Source: Emydura subglobosa
Taxonomy: Eukaryota > Chordata > Testudines > Chelidae
Direction of reading: 5' to 3'
Length of the DNA: 64,000 nt
Assembly (NCBI GenBank): GCA_007922225.1
Contig: ML680046.1
Span: 124,906 to 188,905, forward strand
The first letter of the stretch is position 1, and each line of letters opens with the position of its first letter. Below are positions 1 to 11,050 of the stretch, piece after piece. The position numbers were made by a program, and so were the translations under genes. The notes beneath the pieces are model-generated. The model searched no databases and was not told where the DNA came from. It saw only the letters and a list, made by a program, of their open reading frames with translations.

Positions 1-162
1 AAGGCTTTGCAGGTCTAGATCTAATTAATGAGCAGATGCAACAAGTGCATATTTGGAAATTACAATGGGAGAGTAGTAGGGGAGAGAAGTCAAAGATAAC
101 AGTGGAACGATCATGCAATTACACAGGCTAACGGGTATGGCAAACTCGGTGGAGGAGAGGGA

Positions 163-190
163 GGTTTTTGCATTGGCCTGTGTCACTGGG
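163..190 (-). other. Degenerate 12-RSS of V1
   Basis: On the minus strand the heptamer reads CCCAGTG and the nonamer GCAAAAACC, 12 bp apart. The heptamer departs from CACAGTG at its second base, which normally impairs recombination strongly. Confidence 0.75.
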
Positions 191-745
191 AGAAGGCAGT
201 CACTGTACAGCTCCACAGTGATATTCTCCAGCAACATCAGCTTCCACAGTGCTGCCAATGCAAGTGTAATCAGTGTGCCCATTGCCAGCACCATTGCCAC
301 TGAAGCAGGCTGACAGCCTAGAGGCCAAGGTTACAGCATTGTGAATGAGAAGTTTAGAAGCTTATTCTGGTGGTTTGTGGTATCAGGCTGGTACCAAGTT
401 GTTGCTGATGCTCTCTCTGGCTTTGCAGTCCACAGTGGCTGGGTCTCTAGGAAACACTGACAGGGATTCTGGAATCTGAGTCAGCAATTTCTGTCCAATG
501 GAATCTAATGTAGAAAGAAGAGCGGCAGAGATAGGATGATAGGATTGAGGTCACTAGGATGATGGCATCACAATTATTCAAAGCTTTACCCTGAAATACA
601 GTTTAAATTCCAATTGAAGAGTAGAAATTCCCTAACAATACAATCTATTTAATAAATCAGTGGAATGATTCTTACCTTTGTATTATTTCTCACCTTGAAG
701 CCAGATATCAAATAGCATCCATGGACGAGGAGTCTGTGAAACCAT
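191..745 (-). pseudogene. IGKV: V1, kappa V pseudogene
   Basis: Leader exon at about 694-745 (begins MVSQTPRPWM) with a GT donor; V exon at about 191-504 with an AG acceptor. Framework 1 is recognisable (LLTQIPESLSVF), as is Cys23 in a VDCKA context. The WYQQ region is scrambled and carries stop codons. Framework 3 holds SGNGAGNGHTDYT, three residues longer than usual, then AGEYHC and a TGA stop inside CDR3. V8 at 22.5 kb is its duplicate and shares the CDR3 stop, so the gene was probably dead before the block duplicated. The RSS heptamer is also mutated. Identification as a V segment is secure; function is excluded by the stops. Confidence 0.9.
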
Positions 746-3207
746 CTTGCTTGTCTGTTGTTGGAAATGCTTGTCAATAAGCACAAATTCCAGTAAGTGG
801 AATTCAACATATTTACAGGTTTCAGAAAAGGAAAACCACACTTTTGATTTTCTGCAAAAGTGTCAAATTCTGGAGGTCACCAGTATTAGAGACCTAGGAG
901 AATTGTTCTGCAAGGTTTGGCTTGTCCGTTTCATGCTGCTGTTGCATGCAATAACTGTTTATACTTACTCACACTTCAGCTGTTAAAGTGCCCAGCCTGA
1001 CACTTACATGGCATAAAGTGGGTACAGCGGTGAATTTATTATTTGAAGAGGATCAGTGCGTAGCAAAGCAGGCTGCAGATTTCCGTTCATGTTCATATGA
1101 TTCCGTATGTTCCAAATTTCCATATGTTTAAACACAAGCCCATCTATTAGAGTTGAGTGATTTAGAGCCATGTTGTGGGCATTTTCCTCACTTGGGGAGC
1201 AGTTATTCTCATAGGTAATCCCATGTATTTCGCTAGGACTGCTCGTGTGAGTGAAGGGCTCCCAGTCTGGTCTTATAAGTGTTTATTAAATATTGTGCTC
1301 AGGGAAGCCCAGTCACTCATTTATTATCCTCCTTCTTTAACTGATTGTAACAGTGAATCCTTCAGACTCCATTTGGCCTGTGTAATGTTGTGTCATAATA
1401 CTGCCATCTATTGGCCAATGGCAGAGTTATCGACAAAATTTAGTCCATGAGATGAGTGCACTCCTAGCACGTCAGAGCATTCCCCGCGGTTCGTGGTGCT
1501 GCATGCTGTGATGCTTCTTTGCCTTCACATATCTGTGCCCCCTTTCCGCCCCCCAGTCACATGTTTCAAGAGACAATTGTTGTTGTGCAGCTGGTTTTCA
1601 AACTTGAGGCCTTTCAAATTATGGCCGTATGGCCCGGCCCGGCGATATTTACACCACGGCCAGAGTTCAGGCTCTGGCGGCATTTGTATCCTGTGTGTTA
1701 TCACTATCACCCTGAGGTATCATCTCATTGTACACCTGGAGAGCTGTATCGTGTATAGATAGCGCAGGAGCCCTTATTAAGGGAGGATGGCCTTGTTATT
1801 AAGGTAATGGTCCGTGGTTAAGAGAGCTGGGTTCAGGTCTTGGCTCTGCTGTAGTCTCCTGTGTGACCCCACACAAGTCACTGAATCTCTCTGTGTCTCA
1901 GTTCCCCATTTGTTATCTGGGGAACCCAGGCCAACCAGTGAATAGTTTTCATGCTTTAAGAGTCAAAGTCATCCTACAGACATTCCCTGGGGCTTTTAGA
2001 TCAGATCCCCCAGCACCAGCTGTGCGACTTTAGTGCACAGGGTAGTTGAGGAAGCAGCGTTATTGGGAACCTTATGAACACAGTTGCTCAATCGTGGTAT
2101 GCAGCCGTGAAACGGTTCAAGAGCACAGACAGTGGGAGTCAGGGACTGGGCTCTGCCTGCCTCTTTCATAGAGCGCCAGACTCACTAACATCCTCCAAAC
2201 CAAGAAGTCAGTTACAAATCAAGGGCAGATTTACCAGGACGTTATGGCTGCCTGAGTGATGCAAACTGGCTCGTGGGCTCTGCCGGCTTTGGAGTACAAC
2301 CACATCTTCCCTCTGAAATCAGTACCGGAGATCTTGCTAAATAATATGCTATTGCTCAGACAGAAGTTCTGGGCTTGATGCAGAATGTATTGGGTAGGTT
2401 CCATAGCCAGTTGTTGTTCAGGAGATCAGACTAGATCATCATGATTGTCCCTGCTGGCCTTAAAAATCAATTAATTTAAATAACATAAAAGGAAGACCTA
2501 ACATAGATATTACATATCTGCATATCGTTAGCAATGTTGTGTAATGGCATTCTTTTGGGGTTTGCTCATGTTAGTGCTCATGTATGAAATTTTGAGAGAG
2601 AAAGAGAGGTTTGTTTTGGTGCCTTAACAAAACTTATTTTTTAATTTAAAGTGTTTAGTTTTTTATAGTACAAGTGTAACTCATTTTGAATTTCCTTGGT
2701 TTTACAATGCTTGGTTTGGGGATGAGAACAACATCTTTTTAATGTTGTTACACTTAGGTTTTTGAGAAGTACTGATAACCTAAACTCTATCTTCATGTAG
2801 TTTTTTGTATGGGAATTTCTGTGTTTTTATAAATATAAAAATAATAAGACAGCGCTAAGGTTGAGAGTAGTTTAGGACAAAATCCATTGCCGGGATGTTG
2901 TCATTAGCCAAAGCCAAAGCATCATAAACCCAACAAATTCACAGAGAAGGTTAGACTTTTTTCAATGATGAACTAATTAGAAATGCCATTGGGAGATTTC
3001 ACCAATGACCCTCCGCTCTCGTTATATCAAACTTCACAGCATAGCTAAGCTCTCAGGATAGCAAGACTGTGGTAAAGTTTTAGATTATGTAAGTAGATGG
3101 GAGAACTTTTATTTCTAGTTCTCTTTTGACAGAACATGTGAAAATGTGACCATTGTGTTAGTTGTGTGTACTATTGCCTACTACACTCAGGCTTCATAGA
3201 GCATGGA
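746..3207. other. Intergenic spacer between V1 and V2
   Basis: No gene seen. It holds a MIR-like SINE near 1,800-1,930 and a SINE/CR1-type tail near 2,395-2,465. The spacer aligns with 23,080-25,540 in block B throughout, so it belongs to the 13-kb duplicated unit. Confidence 0.7.
1800..1930 (+). repeat. MIR-like CORE-SINE fragment
   Basis: The segment has the order typical of the MIR core: a gap about the usual clinical-looking text of 'ctgggttcaggtcttggctctgc', then 'gtgaccccacacaagtcac', then 'tctctgtgtctcagttcccc'. The paralogous copy at 24,065-24,290 is interrupted by an 80-bp insertion, while this one is the uninterrupted (empty-site) version. Confidence 0.65.
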
Positions 3208-3235
3208 TGTGTTTGTATTGGTCTGTATCACTGTG
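3208..3235 (-). other. 12-RSS of V2 with altered nonamer
   Basis: Heptamer CACAGTG is perfect and the spacer is ATACAGACCAAT. The nonamer is ACAAACACA instead of ACAAAAACC, so the signal is weakened. Confidence 0.8.
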
Positions 3236-3510
3236 AGAGGGAAGTTATCGTACTGCAGGCAGTAATAATCTCTGGCGTCATCAGCTTCAACCCTGCTGCT
3301 TGTGAATGTGTAGTCAGTGCCCGACCCACTGCCACTGAACCGGCCTGGGACTCCCGTATGACGGTTGCTGACATAATAGATAAGAAGTTTGGGAGCTTGT
3401 CCAGATTTCTGTTGGTACCAAGCGATGTAGTTGCTAAAACGTGCGCTGGCGTTGATTTTGATAGTGACTATCTCTCTCAGATTCTGAGAGAGATTCTGGA
3501 AACTGAGGGA

Positions 3511-4002
3511 GGCCTTGTCTACACTACAGATTTTTGTCGACAGAAGCTGACTTTTGTCACAAAAACAGTGGAGGTGTACACACTGAAAATCACCTCCTAC
3601 CAATTTAGCTCCTCTGCTTTGCTGAGAAAATAAAACTACCTCAGAGAACAACATAGAATTAAGGATATGTCTTCACTGATGGCGGCAAATTCACTGCTGT
3701 GTCAGATCAATTTTTCGGGTTCAACTGAGTGGAAGTGAAGACCCACTCAATGGATATGGAAATTGACTTAATAAATCCACCCCTGGAAAAAATAATAACG
3801 CTGTATCGATGGGAATGCATTTCCTGTTGGTGCAGCGTAGTGGAGATGGCACGCATAACAGATGTTAGGAAGTCAGCAGAAGATACGCAACCTACTCTAG
3901 CTTGCGTATCTTCTGTCTACTTCCTAAAGTCTGTTTTACTCTACGTAGCTTGCATATATCCCACCGAGTGCTGCCGAATTTGCCAGTAAGTGTAGACCAG
4001 GC
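3511..4002. mobile_element. Terminal-inverted-repeat DNA elements in V2
   Basis: The left end ggccttgtctacact at 3,511 is an imperfect inverted match to agtgtagaccaggcc ending at 4,002. A second, apparently nested unit starts near 3,660. It matches elements at 38,517 and 55,581 in its ends and in an internal hairpin (arms 3,866-3,890 and 3,902-3,926). I read this as one or two MITE-like elements inserted in the V exon. Family assignment (PIF/Harbinger-like) is inference. Confidence 0.65.
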
Positions 4003-4003
4003 C

Positions 4004-5300
4004 AAAGTCATAGTGACGCAGCATCATTGTAGACATTGCACTTGGTTATATCACCCGAATTAGTCTCCAGGAGGTGTCCCACAATGCTCATCATGACCGC
4101 TCTGGTCAGCAGTTTGAACTCCGCTGCCCTAAAGGTGCACAGGTATGTGCCCCTCCCCCCTTTAAAAGCCTGGGCATTTTTGAAATTCCTCTTCCTGTTT
4201 GGTTGGTGTGCACAATTCACACAGCATCTTCCCGGCTGACCATGCCAACTTTCTGCAGCAGACATTCTCCTGTGTGGAGCACACTGGAATTGTTCGATCT
4301 GCTGAGTCCGTGGGGAGACGTGCCTGTGCAGTTTCAGCTTCGCTCCAGCTGTAAGAACTTTGGTACCTGTGGGCTGATTGCTAGTGGCATGCAGGAGAAG
4401 GGCCACAAAAGGGACATGCAGCAGTGCTGGGCTAAGATCAAGGAGCTGAGGCAGGTGTAGCAGAAGACACAGGAGACCAGCCATCTCTGTGGTACAGTGC
4501 CAATAAGACATGCCGCTTCTATAAGGTGCTGCATGCCATCCTGGGCGGTGGGCCCACTTCCACCGCCAAGAGCCCTGCAGATACTCTTGGAGGGAGTAGA
4601 GGCAGCAGCCAGGTGACTGAACCCAGGTGATGAAGCGGTAAATGAAGTGGAGCTGGAGGATGATGTGGAGCGCAGGGTCGGGTGGTGGCACAGCGAGTCA
4701 GGACCTCTTTTCTTCTGCAGAGGGGGTCTAGCCAGTCCCAGCACTCCGGCTCTGGCGCACAGAATGAAGGAGAAGGGAGCTCCGGTAAGCACTTGTTTTG
4801 CTTTGATGCTGCACAGTGAGAGGCAATTGAGCTCTCATGTACTTTGTAATATGGTAGAGCAGGAATAAGGGACAGAAATTCAGAACAGAGCCTGTCCATC
4901 TAAGCAGTGTGGCCACGGTGGAAAAGTTTGTTAACGTACACGAGGATGTCCCAGGAATCCTTCACAGTGATCTCTAGGAAAATTTCTAGTGGGTATTCTG
5001 GAATCCTCTGCCACAGTTTTCCTTGGCAGAGCAGCGTTGTTTGCCACGCCACCCGGCAATTATTTCGGCAGAGACCTGAAAGCACACAGACGACCAGCAT
5101 ACGTAGCTGGACTGAAGCCACCCGGATGCAGGAGATGCACCCTTGCATCCTGGGTTACTCTTAGGAGTGAGATATCTGGTTTGATTACCTCGCCTGTGGG
5201 AAAGGTACCAATATTCAGAATAGTCTCCCTAGCTGCTGGTAATCACCTCCTTCGCAAACCACCCTTTATCCTTTCTAGCCCGTTCCCCCTGGCAACCTCT
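4004..5300 (+). mobile_element. Decayed Harbinger-like transposon remnant
   Basis: A plus-strand frame around 4,390-4,460 reads KGHKRDMQQCWAKIKELRQ, which resembles the Myb/SANT-like DNA-binding protein carried by PIF/Harbinger transposons, followed by a stop. Further similarity to the same kind of element is suspected to about 5,300. No intact transposase is visible. It sits inside the interrupted V2 gene and is absent from the paralogous site at 25.8 kb. The family name is from memory of such sequences, so confidence is moderate. Confidence 0.55.
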
Positions 5301-5815
5301 GCCACCACCACAAACTCATCATAATTGGGACTTGGGCCGACCTGTGTGCTACTGAAGGGACAGAAAGCAAGAAAGAAAGAAAAAGGTGTGTCTAACTTTT
5401 GTGATTCATGGCTGTGAACGCATTCACAATACTGTCTCTGTTCATTGTTTCTTTGCCTTATGCTGATGTGCCCTTGAGATCCCACTCCTCCACACCAGCA
5501 GAGCGCCTCAGTCAGATAAGGTGGTGACTCAGGAGGGGTAAGGAGGATATGTTTTGTGAAGTGCTGCAGCCAACAGATGCAGCACATAGTGAAACAAGAA
5601 CATGTTTTGTTCTGTTAATAAACTTGAGTCTGTTAAATAAACTGATTCTTTTTTTTTTCACATGCACACATCGGTCAATGCTAACATTGCAACACAGTGT
5701 CTGTAGGTAGAATATTTTCTCACTACAGATAACGCTCAGGAAGCCAGCACTACAGGGGTAATTCAAGGCAGAAATGAAACATTGCCTGGCTGAAGGTATC
5801 ACATAAATACACATG
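5300..5815. other. Unassigned insert sequence within V2
   Basis: This piece has no counterpart in block B, where the V9 intron is continuous. It must be part of the foreign sequence separating the V2 V exon from its leader. I recognise no coding capacity or family. Confidence 0.5.
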
Positions 5816-6084
5816 GGAGAAGGGCATTAACATTATTCAAAGCTATACGCTTGTAAACTGAACAGTGGACGTGAATTAGAAAATATTCCAAGAACTAGCA
5901 TTTAAATAAACAAACTACTGCCAGTTTTGATGGTTTGTCTCCCTCCTTATTAATTCATTGAACACTTGTCTGTTTATTACCCTGAATCTTGAAAAACAGC
6001 AGAAAGAGAAGGGAGGTATTTGAGATCATCTTGCTTCTGTGTGATTGGAAATGCTTGTCAGTAAAGCACGTAGTGTAAATGGAA

Positions 6085-6890
6085 CCATTTATGTTACTGA
6101 TGTTACTGAGGGTGGATGGCACCCTCAGCAAGTTTGCAGATGACACCAAGCTGTGGGGAGTGGTAAATACCTGGGAGGGCAGGGATAAGATACAGAGAGA
6201 CTTAGAGAAATTGGAGGGTTGGGCCAAAAGAAATCTGATGAGGTTCAACAAGGACAAGTGCAGAGTCCTGCACTTAGGACGGAAGAATCCCATGCACAGC
6301 TACAGACCGGAGACTGACTGGTTAGGCAGCAGTTCTACAGAAAAGGACCTGGGGGTTACAGGGACAAGAAGTTGGGTATGAGTCAAGAGTGTGCCCTTGT
6401 TGCCAAGAAGGCTAATGGCATTTTAGGCTGCATTAGTAGGAGCATTGCCAGCAGATTGAGGGAAGTGATTATTCCCCTCCATTTGGCACAGGTGAGGCCA
6501 TATTTGGAATATTATGTCCAGTTTTGGGCCCCCCACTACAGAAAGTATATGGACAAATTGGAGCAAGTCCAGTAGATAGCCCACAAAATGATTAGGGGGC
6601 AGGAGTGCATGACTTCTCCTGAGAGGCTTAGGGACCTAGGCTTGTTTAGTCTGCAGAAGAGAAGAATGAGGTGGGATTTGATAACAGCCTTTTACTACCT
6701 GAAGGGGGGTTCCAGGGAGGATGGAGCTAGGCTGTTCTCGATGGTAGTAGATGAGAGAACAAGGAGCAATGGTCTCAAGTTGCAGTGGGGGAGGTCTAGG
6801 TTGGATATTAGGAAAATGTTTTTCACTAAGAGGGTGGTGAAGCACTGGAATGGGTCCATTCCAACCCTAATTTTCTATGATTCTGTGCGC
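6085..6890 (+). mobile_element. CR1 LINE 3' end, sense
   Basis: Broken plus-strand frames encode the C-terminal part of a CR1 reverse-transcriptase ORF (LSKFADDTKLWGVVNT, FNKDKCRVLHLG, then [14 protein letters not shown] and LGLFSLQKRRMRWDLI), followed by a short 3' end with tctatgattctgtg. It is 5' truncated, as is usual for CR1. It lies immediately upstream of the V2 leader, in the promoter region. The same site in block B near 26,145 is empty. Confidence 0.85.
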
Positions 6891-7377
6891 TCAGTATCTC
6901 GGTGAAGGACCATCAGCCATGTGTGACTAGGCAAATCATGTAAATGACCAGATGTTAGTGCCAGGGAGGAGTTTTGAACTATCTGATCTGATGGTTTCAT
7001 GCTGTTGTTGGATGTAATACTGACAATACATTTGCATGGTTCAGTTGGTTAAGTGCCTGGAGTTAGCTTTACAAGCACAAACTGTTTGATTAATGATGAG
7101 TAACCGAGCGAGCTGCAGGTCGAAACAGAAATAAGAAGAGCTAAAATCATCGTCAGTCTCATTGTGCTGACAATTGTCACTGTCACTGTGTGGAGTTTGA
7201 ATCCAACCAGCTGCGTCTGTTTGAATTCATTAACTTTATAACACATTTTCCTTTTGTTTAAGGGCCAGGTTTTTAAGGAACCGGAGGTGCCAGTGATGCT
7301 GTGCTTCTCTGTAGCAGCACCAGTGGCTGCATGCATTTTGCACCTCCAGAATGATAGCTGTTGAGGAAGGCTTAAAG

Positions 7378-7601
7378 CAGGGGTGGGGAACCTTTTTTCT
7401 GCCAAGGGCCTGATGGTGGTACACGGAAGACGGCTGAGTGTCCGCCGCTGAATTCCCCCCACCGCTGAAAAGGGGCAAACGGCGGCAGGGTTTCAGCGGC
7501 GGGCACTGCCGCCGCCGCTGAATTCCCCCCCACCGCCAGGGCCAGACCAAATGATTTTGCGGGCCTTATATGGCCCGCAGGCCGGACGTTCCCCACCCCT
7601 G
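7378..7601. mobile_element. hAT-like MITE
   Basis: The 224-bp element starts with CAGGGGTGGGGAACC and ends with its near-perfect complement GTTCCCCACCCCTG. It is flanked by an imperfect 8-bp target duplication (gcttaaag / gcttaagt), as expected for hAT elements. The paralogous position near 26,463 lacks it. Confidence 0.85.
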
Positions 7602-8694
7602 GCTTAAGTGATGCACACAGACAGGATGGAAATGATGTCTGGGAAGAGCACACCCAAGGTCTGAGCATGCTCAGATGTTGGGTGCCGGCACTCACAGAAA
7701 AGTTGAACAGTGGTATCAGTGTGCCAGGCTCCAACGCTGCCTGCTATGCCTATGCTTGTGCCTCTAGCCCCTCTACCTCTCTGATCCGGTAGGTTCCCAG
7801 CCCTGAGAGCCTCAAGGGGTTTGTGAGTGGAACAGGGGAGCCTCCAGGCCTCGCTCCCTCCAGCCCTGTTTCCCCCCCTCACTCCCAGCTCTTGGGGTGG
7901 TGTGGCCATCCCACTAACCCCTTAGAGAACCTGGCTGAGCACCTCCTGCATCAACTCCTGCTGGCTTGTGCAAACCAGACCTAGCCTGAGCGTGTGGGCA
8001 CCCCATGTGATTCTGGTGGTCTCTGTGCAACCACACCCATTCCCCTGCCCATTTGGGGAAACCCCTACTCTGGTGCCTACACACCCTGCCTCTACCCAGC
8101 CCCAACCCTGCTGAAAATCCTGTGCATGCCTATTAGCTGCTTGTGTCCCAGGGTTATAGTCCAATATAGGGAAACACTGAGGCCATTTTAGAAATATATT
8201 TATAACAGAGCAGGTTGAAATTTTCCCACTGGGACAGCTTTATTTCTGAAAATGCATTTGACCAAATCTAAACATTCTCTGGGAACGCATTAGTTATTTT
8301 GAAATTTTCATGGGAATTTGATTTGAATGTGGTTGAAGTGTTTTGTATTTGGTATCATTTTGACATATTTAATATATGAAACATAAAGGTCAAGACGATG
8401 AAGTTTAAATGAAAATTCTGACCTTATAAAAATGAAATGTCTCTTTGATTTTTCCAAAGTGAAATTTTTGAATGTTCATATCATAGAAAAATTTCAATTT
8501 CATGTTTTCATGCCAATTGACAACAAGTTCCCTTTTCTCCTCCAAAATTTGTAATTTCTCACGATATGAGAATTCCTGTTTCTGGCCAGCTCTATGTAAT
8601 AGAATTAAGGCAGTTTGCTATAGAAGAAAACTTTCTAGACTGAAAATATTCTGTACTGAACATTCTACACTTCATGATTACCTGTTCCGTTCAT

Positions 8695-8798
8695 TTCCTC
8701 TGAAACACCAGGAATTGGCCACTGTTGGAAGACAGGATACTGGGCTAAATGGACCACTAAATGGTCTGAACCACTATGGCTGTTTTTATGTTCTTATG
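8695..8798 (+). mobile_element. CR1 3'-end fragment
   Basis: Contains the turtle-type CR1 tail (caggaattggccactgttgg, then ggatactgggctaaatgg, then gctgtttttatgttcttatg). About 100 bp, non-coding. Confidence 0.7.
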
Positions 8799-9103
8799 TA
8801 CTTAAAGATAGAAGTTATAACAGCTGTTTGGAGTGATATGTATTGAAACACAAGTAAGTGTGTCTGGTGCACTGGGATTCAAGTTTGGGAATAAAGCAGA
8901 GAAAACAGTAGTGAACCTCAGGTCTCTGTGTATTTTCTAGTATCTATGGGATTATCCAAATGCTTTCACTCTTTCAGTGTTCTCCTTTTTGCTGTATGTT
9001 GAGAGATGGAAAACATTATCCTGTTCTTTCACGTTTGACAGAGCGTGTAAAAATTAGACAGCTGTATCTGCAGGAACTGTAACTGCAATGTATGCAGCAG
9101 GGA

Positions 9104-9131
9104 GGTTTTTGTATTGGTCTGTATCACTGTG
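9104..9131 (-). other. Canonical 12-RSS of V3
   Basis: CACAGTG, spacer ATACAGACCAAT (12 bp), ACAAAAACC. Perfect consensus. Confidence 0.97.
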
Positions 9132-9696
9132 AGAGGGGAGCTATTACCCTGCTGGCAGTAATAATCACCAGCATCATCAGCTTCTACGCTGCTGATTGTG
9201 AATGTGAAATCAGTGCCAGATCCACTGCCGCTGAACCGGGCTGGGACCCCCGACTGGAGGCTGTTAGCGTAGTAGATAAGAAGTTTGGGAGCTTGTCCAG
9301 GTTTCTGTTGGTACCAGTTTAGGTAACTGCCAATGCTTGCACTGGCTTTGCAGTTGATAGTGACTCTCCCTCCCACTGGCACTGATAGAGATTCCGGGGA
9401 CTGAGTCATCACAGTTTGCCCGGAGGAGTCTGGATAAAGAAAGAGGATAGGTAGGGAATGAACAGTCATACAATACTGGATATGGCAAATATTCAGTCGC
9501 TGAAACACAGTTTGAATTTTCCATTGTGAATTTATACTAAAATACAACAGTAGAATATTAATGAAATAAATCTGAATGGCACCATTACCTATCTTCTGTC
9601 ACACTGAGATATGACATTTTTGTATTTTGTATTTATTAATTTCTTACCCTGAATCCAGAGAACCAGCAGCCAGAGAAGGGGTGTGTGTGAGATCAT
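9132..9696 (-). CDS. IGKV: V3, intact kappa V segment
   Basis: Leader exon 9,648-9,696 ([16 protein letters not shown]), intron 9,430-9,647 with GT donor and AG acceptor, V exon 9,132-9,429. The mature domain begins [15 protein letters not shown]. It carries Cys23 (INCKAS), Trp35 in [28 protein letters not shown] and DDAGDYYC, and a germline CDR3 of QQGNSSPL. Frame is continuous from leader to V exon. It encodes the N-terminal variable domain of a kappa light chain after joining to a J segment. The octamer is 92 bp upstream. It is the block A partner of V10 and differs mostly in CDR1 and CDR2. No defect seen. Confidence 0.95.
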
Positions 9697-9787
9697 CTTT
9701 CTGATAGGAAAAACTTGTTGATAAGTCGATAGTGGAAAATGAAACGTTTATATGTGCTCAGTAGCTGAGTGAGAACACCTCATCCCT

Positions 9788-9795
9788 ATGCAAAT
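9788..9795 (-). promoter_or_regulatory. Octamer of the V3 promoter
   Basis: Perfect ATTTGCAT on the coding strand, about 92 bp upstream of the V3 start codon, the usual place for the Oct-binding site of light-chain V promoters. Confidence 0.9.
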
Positions 9796-10267
9796 TGCAT
9801 GTAAATGATTCTGTATTTTTAGTTTCAGCCCAAAGTTGTGAAATGTTCATTTTTTTGCTTATTTCCTGGTGCTCTTCTGTGTCAGAGTGGCGGTGTGCAT
9901 TTCCTAGATTCAGATGCTAATATACAGAGATGTCGTTGCAGATCTTACATGTATTTGAGCAGATCTGACATGTCTCCCTTAAATATTCACTCAGGCAGTG
10001 CTAGCAGTGTCTGGTCATGAGACTTCATTTCAGCCCTCTCCCTTGGAATACACTCTGGATCTCACTGATTTTATGTCATTGGAAGGCACCTTGTCCTTCT
10101 TACACAAAGCAATGATCTAAGTGGCTGTCGTCCCCATCAGTGTTCCCCACAAATCACCCCCAGGATGTGTCTATTAGCCTGAGAGCTCTAGCTAGAGAAG
10201 AGCTAAAGAACCTGTGTCTCATCTACAGACGTACAAGTGTATAGAAGATGTAGGTGCTTGGCATCTA

Positions 10268-10740
10268 CATAAGAATGGCCACATGGGGTCAGATCAATGG
10301 TCCACCCAGCCCAGTATCCTGTCTTCTGACAGTGGCCAATATCAGGTGCTTCAGAAGGAACGAGCAGAACAGAGCAATCATCAACTGATCTATTCCCTGT
10401 CGCCCATTCCCAGTATCTGGCAGTGAGGTTCTTAGGGACACCCCGAGCATGTGGTTGCATCCCTGACCACCTTGGCTAATAGCCATTGATGGACCTATCC
10501 ATATCTCATTCTTTTTTAACCCATTTATGCTTTTGGCCTTTTCAACATCTCCCGGCAGTGAGTGCCACTGGCTAACTCTGCTTTGTGTGATGAAGTTCTT
10601 CCTTTTGAACCTGCTGCCTATTTATTTCATCAGATGAGCCCTGGTTCTTGTGTTATGTGAAGGGGTAAATGACACTTCCCCATTCTCTTTCTCCACACCA
10701 GTCATGATTTGAAAGACCTCCGTCATATCCCTCCTCTGAT
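10268..10740 (-). mobile_element. CR1 LINE 3' end, antisense
   Basis: Reverse complement of a CR1 tail: 'taagaatggccacatggggt' at the 3' extreme, then 'ccagcccagtatcctgtctt', then coding-derived sequence with frames broken. Present in block B at 30,335-30,805, so inserted before the A/B duplication. Confidence 0.8.
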
Positions 10741-10929
10741 AATCAGGCTCTTTGTCAGAGGCATGCACATTCGATCTAGTATTGAGTGAATAGCCTTGGT
10801 GCTACTCAGTTTGGACTTGACAATTCCTCCTCTCCAATCTTTTCCTTTCTCCACTTTCCTTTAAGGAATGTAATCTTTGTCAATGAATATCTTTCCCCTT
10901 CTATCAAAGGGTCGTTGTGGAATTAGTAG

Positions 10930-11050
10930 TATCCATATTACACAGGGGAGAAAGTGTGAGGCAGAGTGGTTTAGTGACCCACCCAAGATCACCCAGCAGC
11001 AGAGACAGGATTAGAACCCAGCTCTTTTGACTCTCAGGTCCTCAGTTAGC
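10930..11050 (-). repeat. MIR-like CORE-SINE fragment, antisense
   Basis: Reads 'acaggggagaaagtgtgagg', 'gtgacccacccaagatcacc' and 'gacaggattagaacccagct', the reverse complement of the MIR core. A paralogous copy lies at about 31,012-31,130. Confidence 0.7.

Larger units (their letters stand above)
3236..6029 (-). pseudogene. IGKV: V2, kappa V pseudogene split by transposons
   Basis: The V exon is preserved from its 3' end at 3,236 to about 3,507 ([42 protein letters not shown]). It then stops abruptly in framework 1 and runs into transposon-like sequence. The matching leader exon (MISNTSLLFLLFFKIQ, GT donor) lies 2.5 kb away at 5,981-6,029. The paralogue V9 has the normal short distance between these parts. 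Roughly 2.3 kb has been inserted and about 80 bp lost. Cys23 is also replaced: the expected IKCKAS reads IKINAS. The gene cannot make a light chain. Confidence 0.9.
6891..9103. other. Intergenic spacer between V2 and V3
   Basis: Aligns with 26,145-28,635 of block B apart from private insertions: an hAT-like MITE here and an LTR-like element there. A short CR1 3' fragment lies near 8,700-8,800. No gene seen; the open frames over 7,600-8,160 have no recognisable protein similarity. Confidence 0.65.

Noticed and set aside
3166..3633. 155-codon plus-strand open frame
   Set aside because: It is the complement of the V2 V exon; plus-strand frames antisense to V exons recur at every V segment.
4008..4691. 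227-codon minus-strand open frame
   Set aside because: It is antisense to the Harbinger-like remnant, whose Myb/SANT-like frame is on the plus strand.
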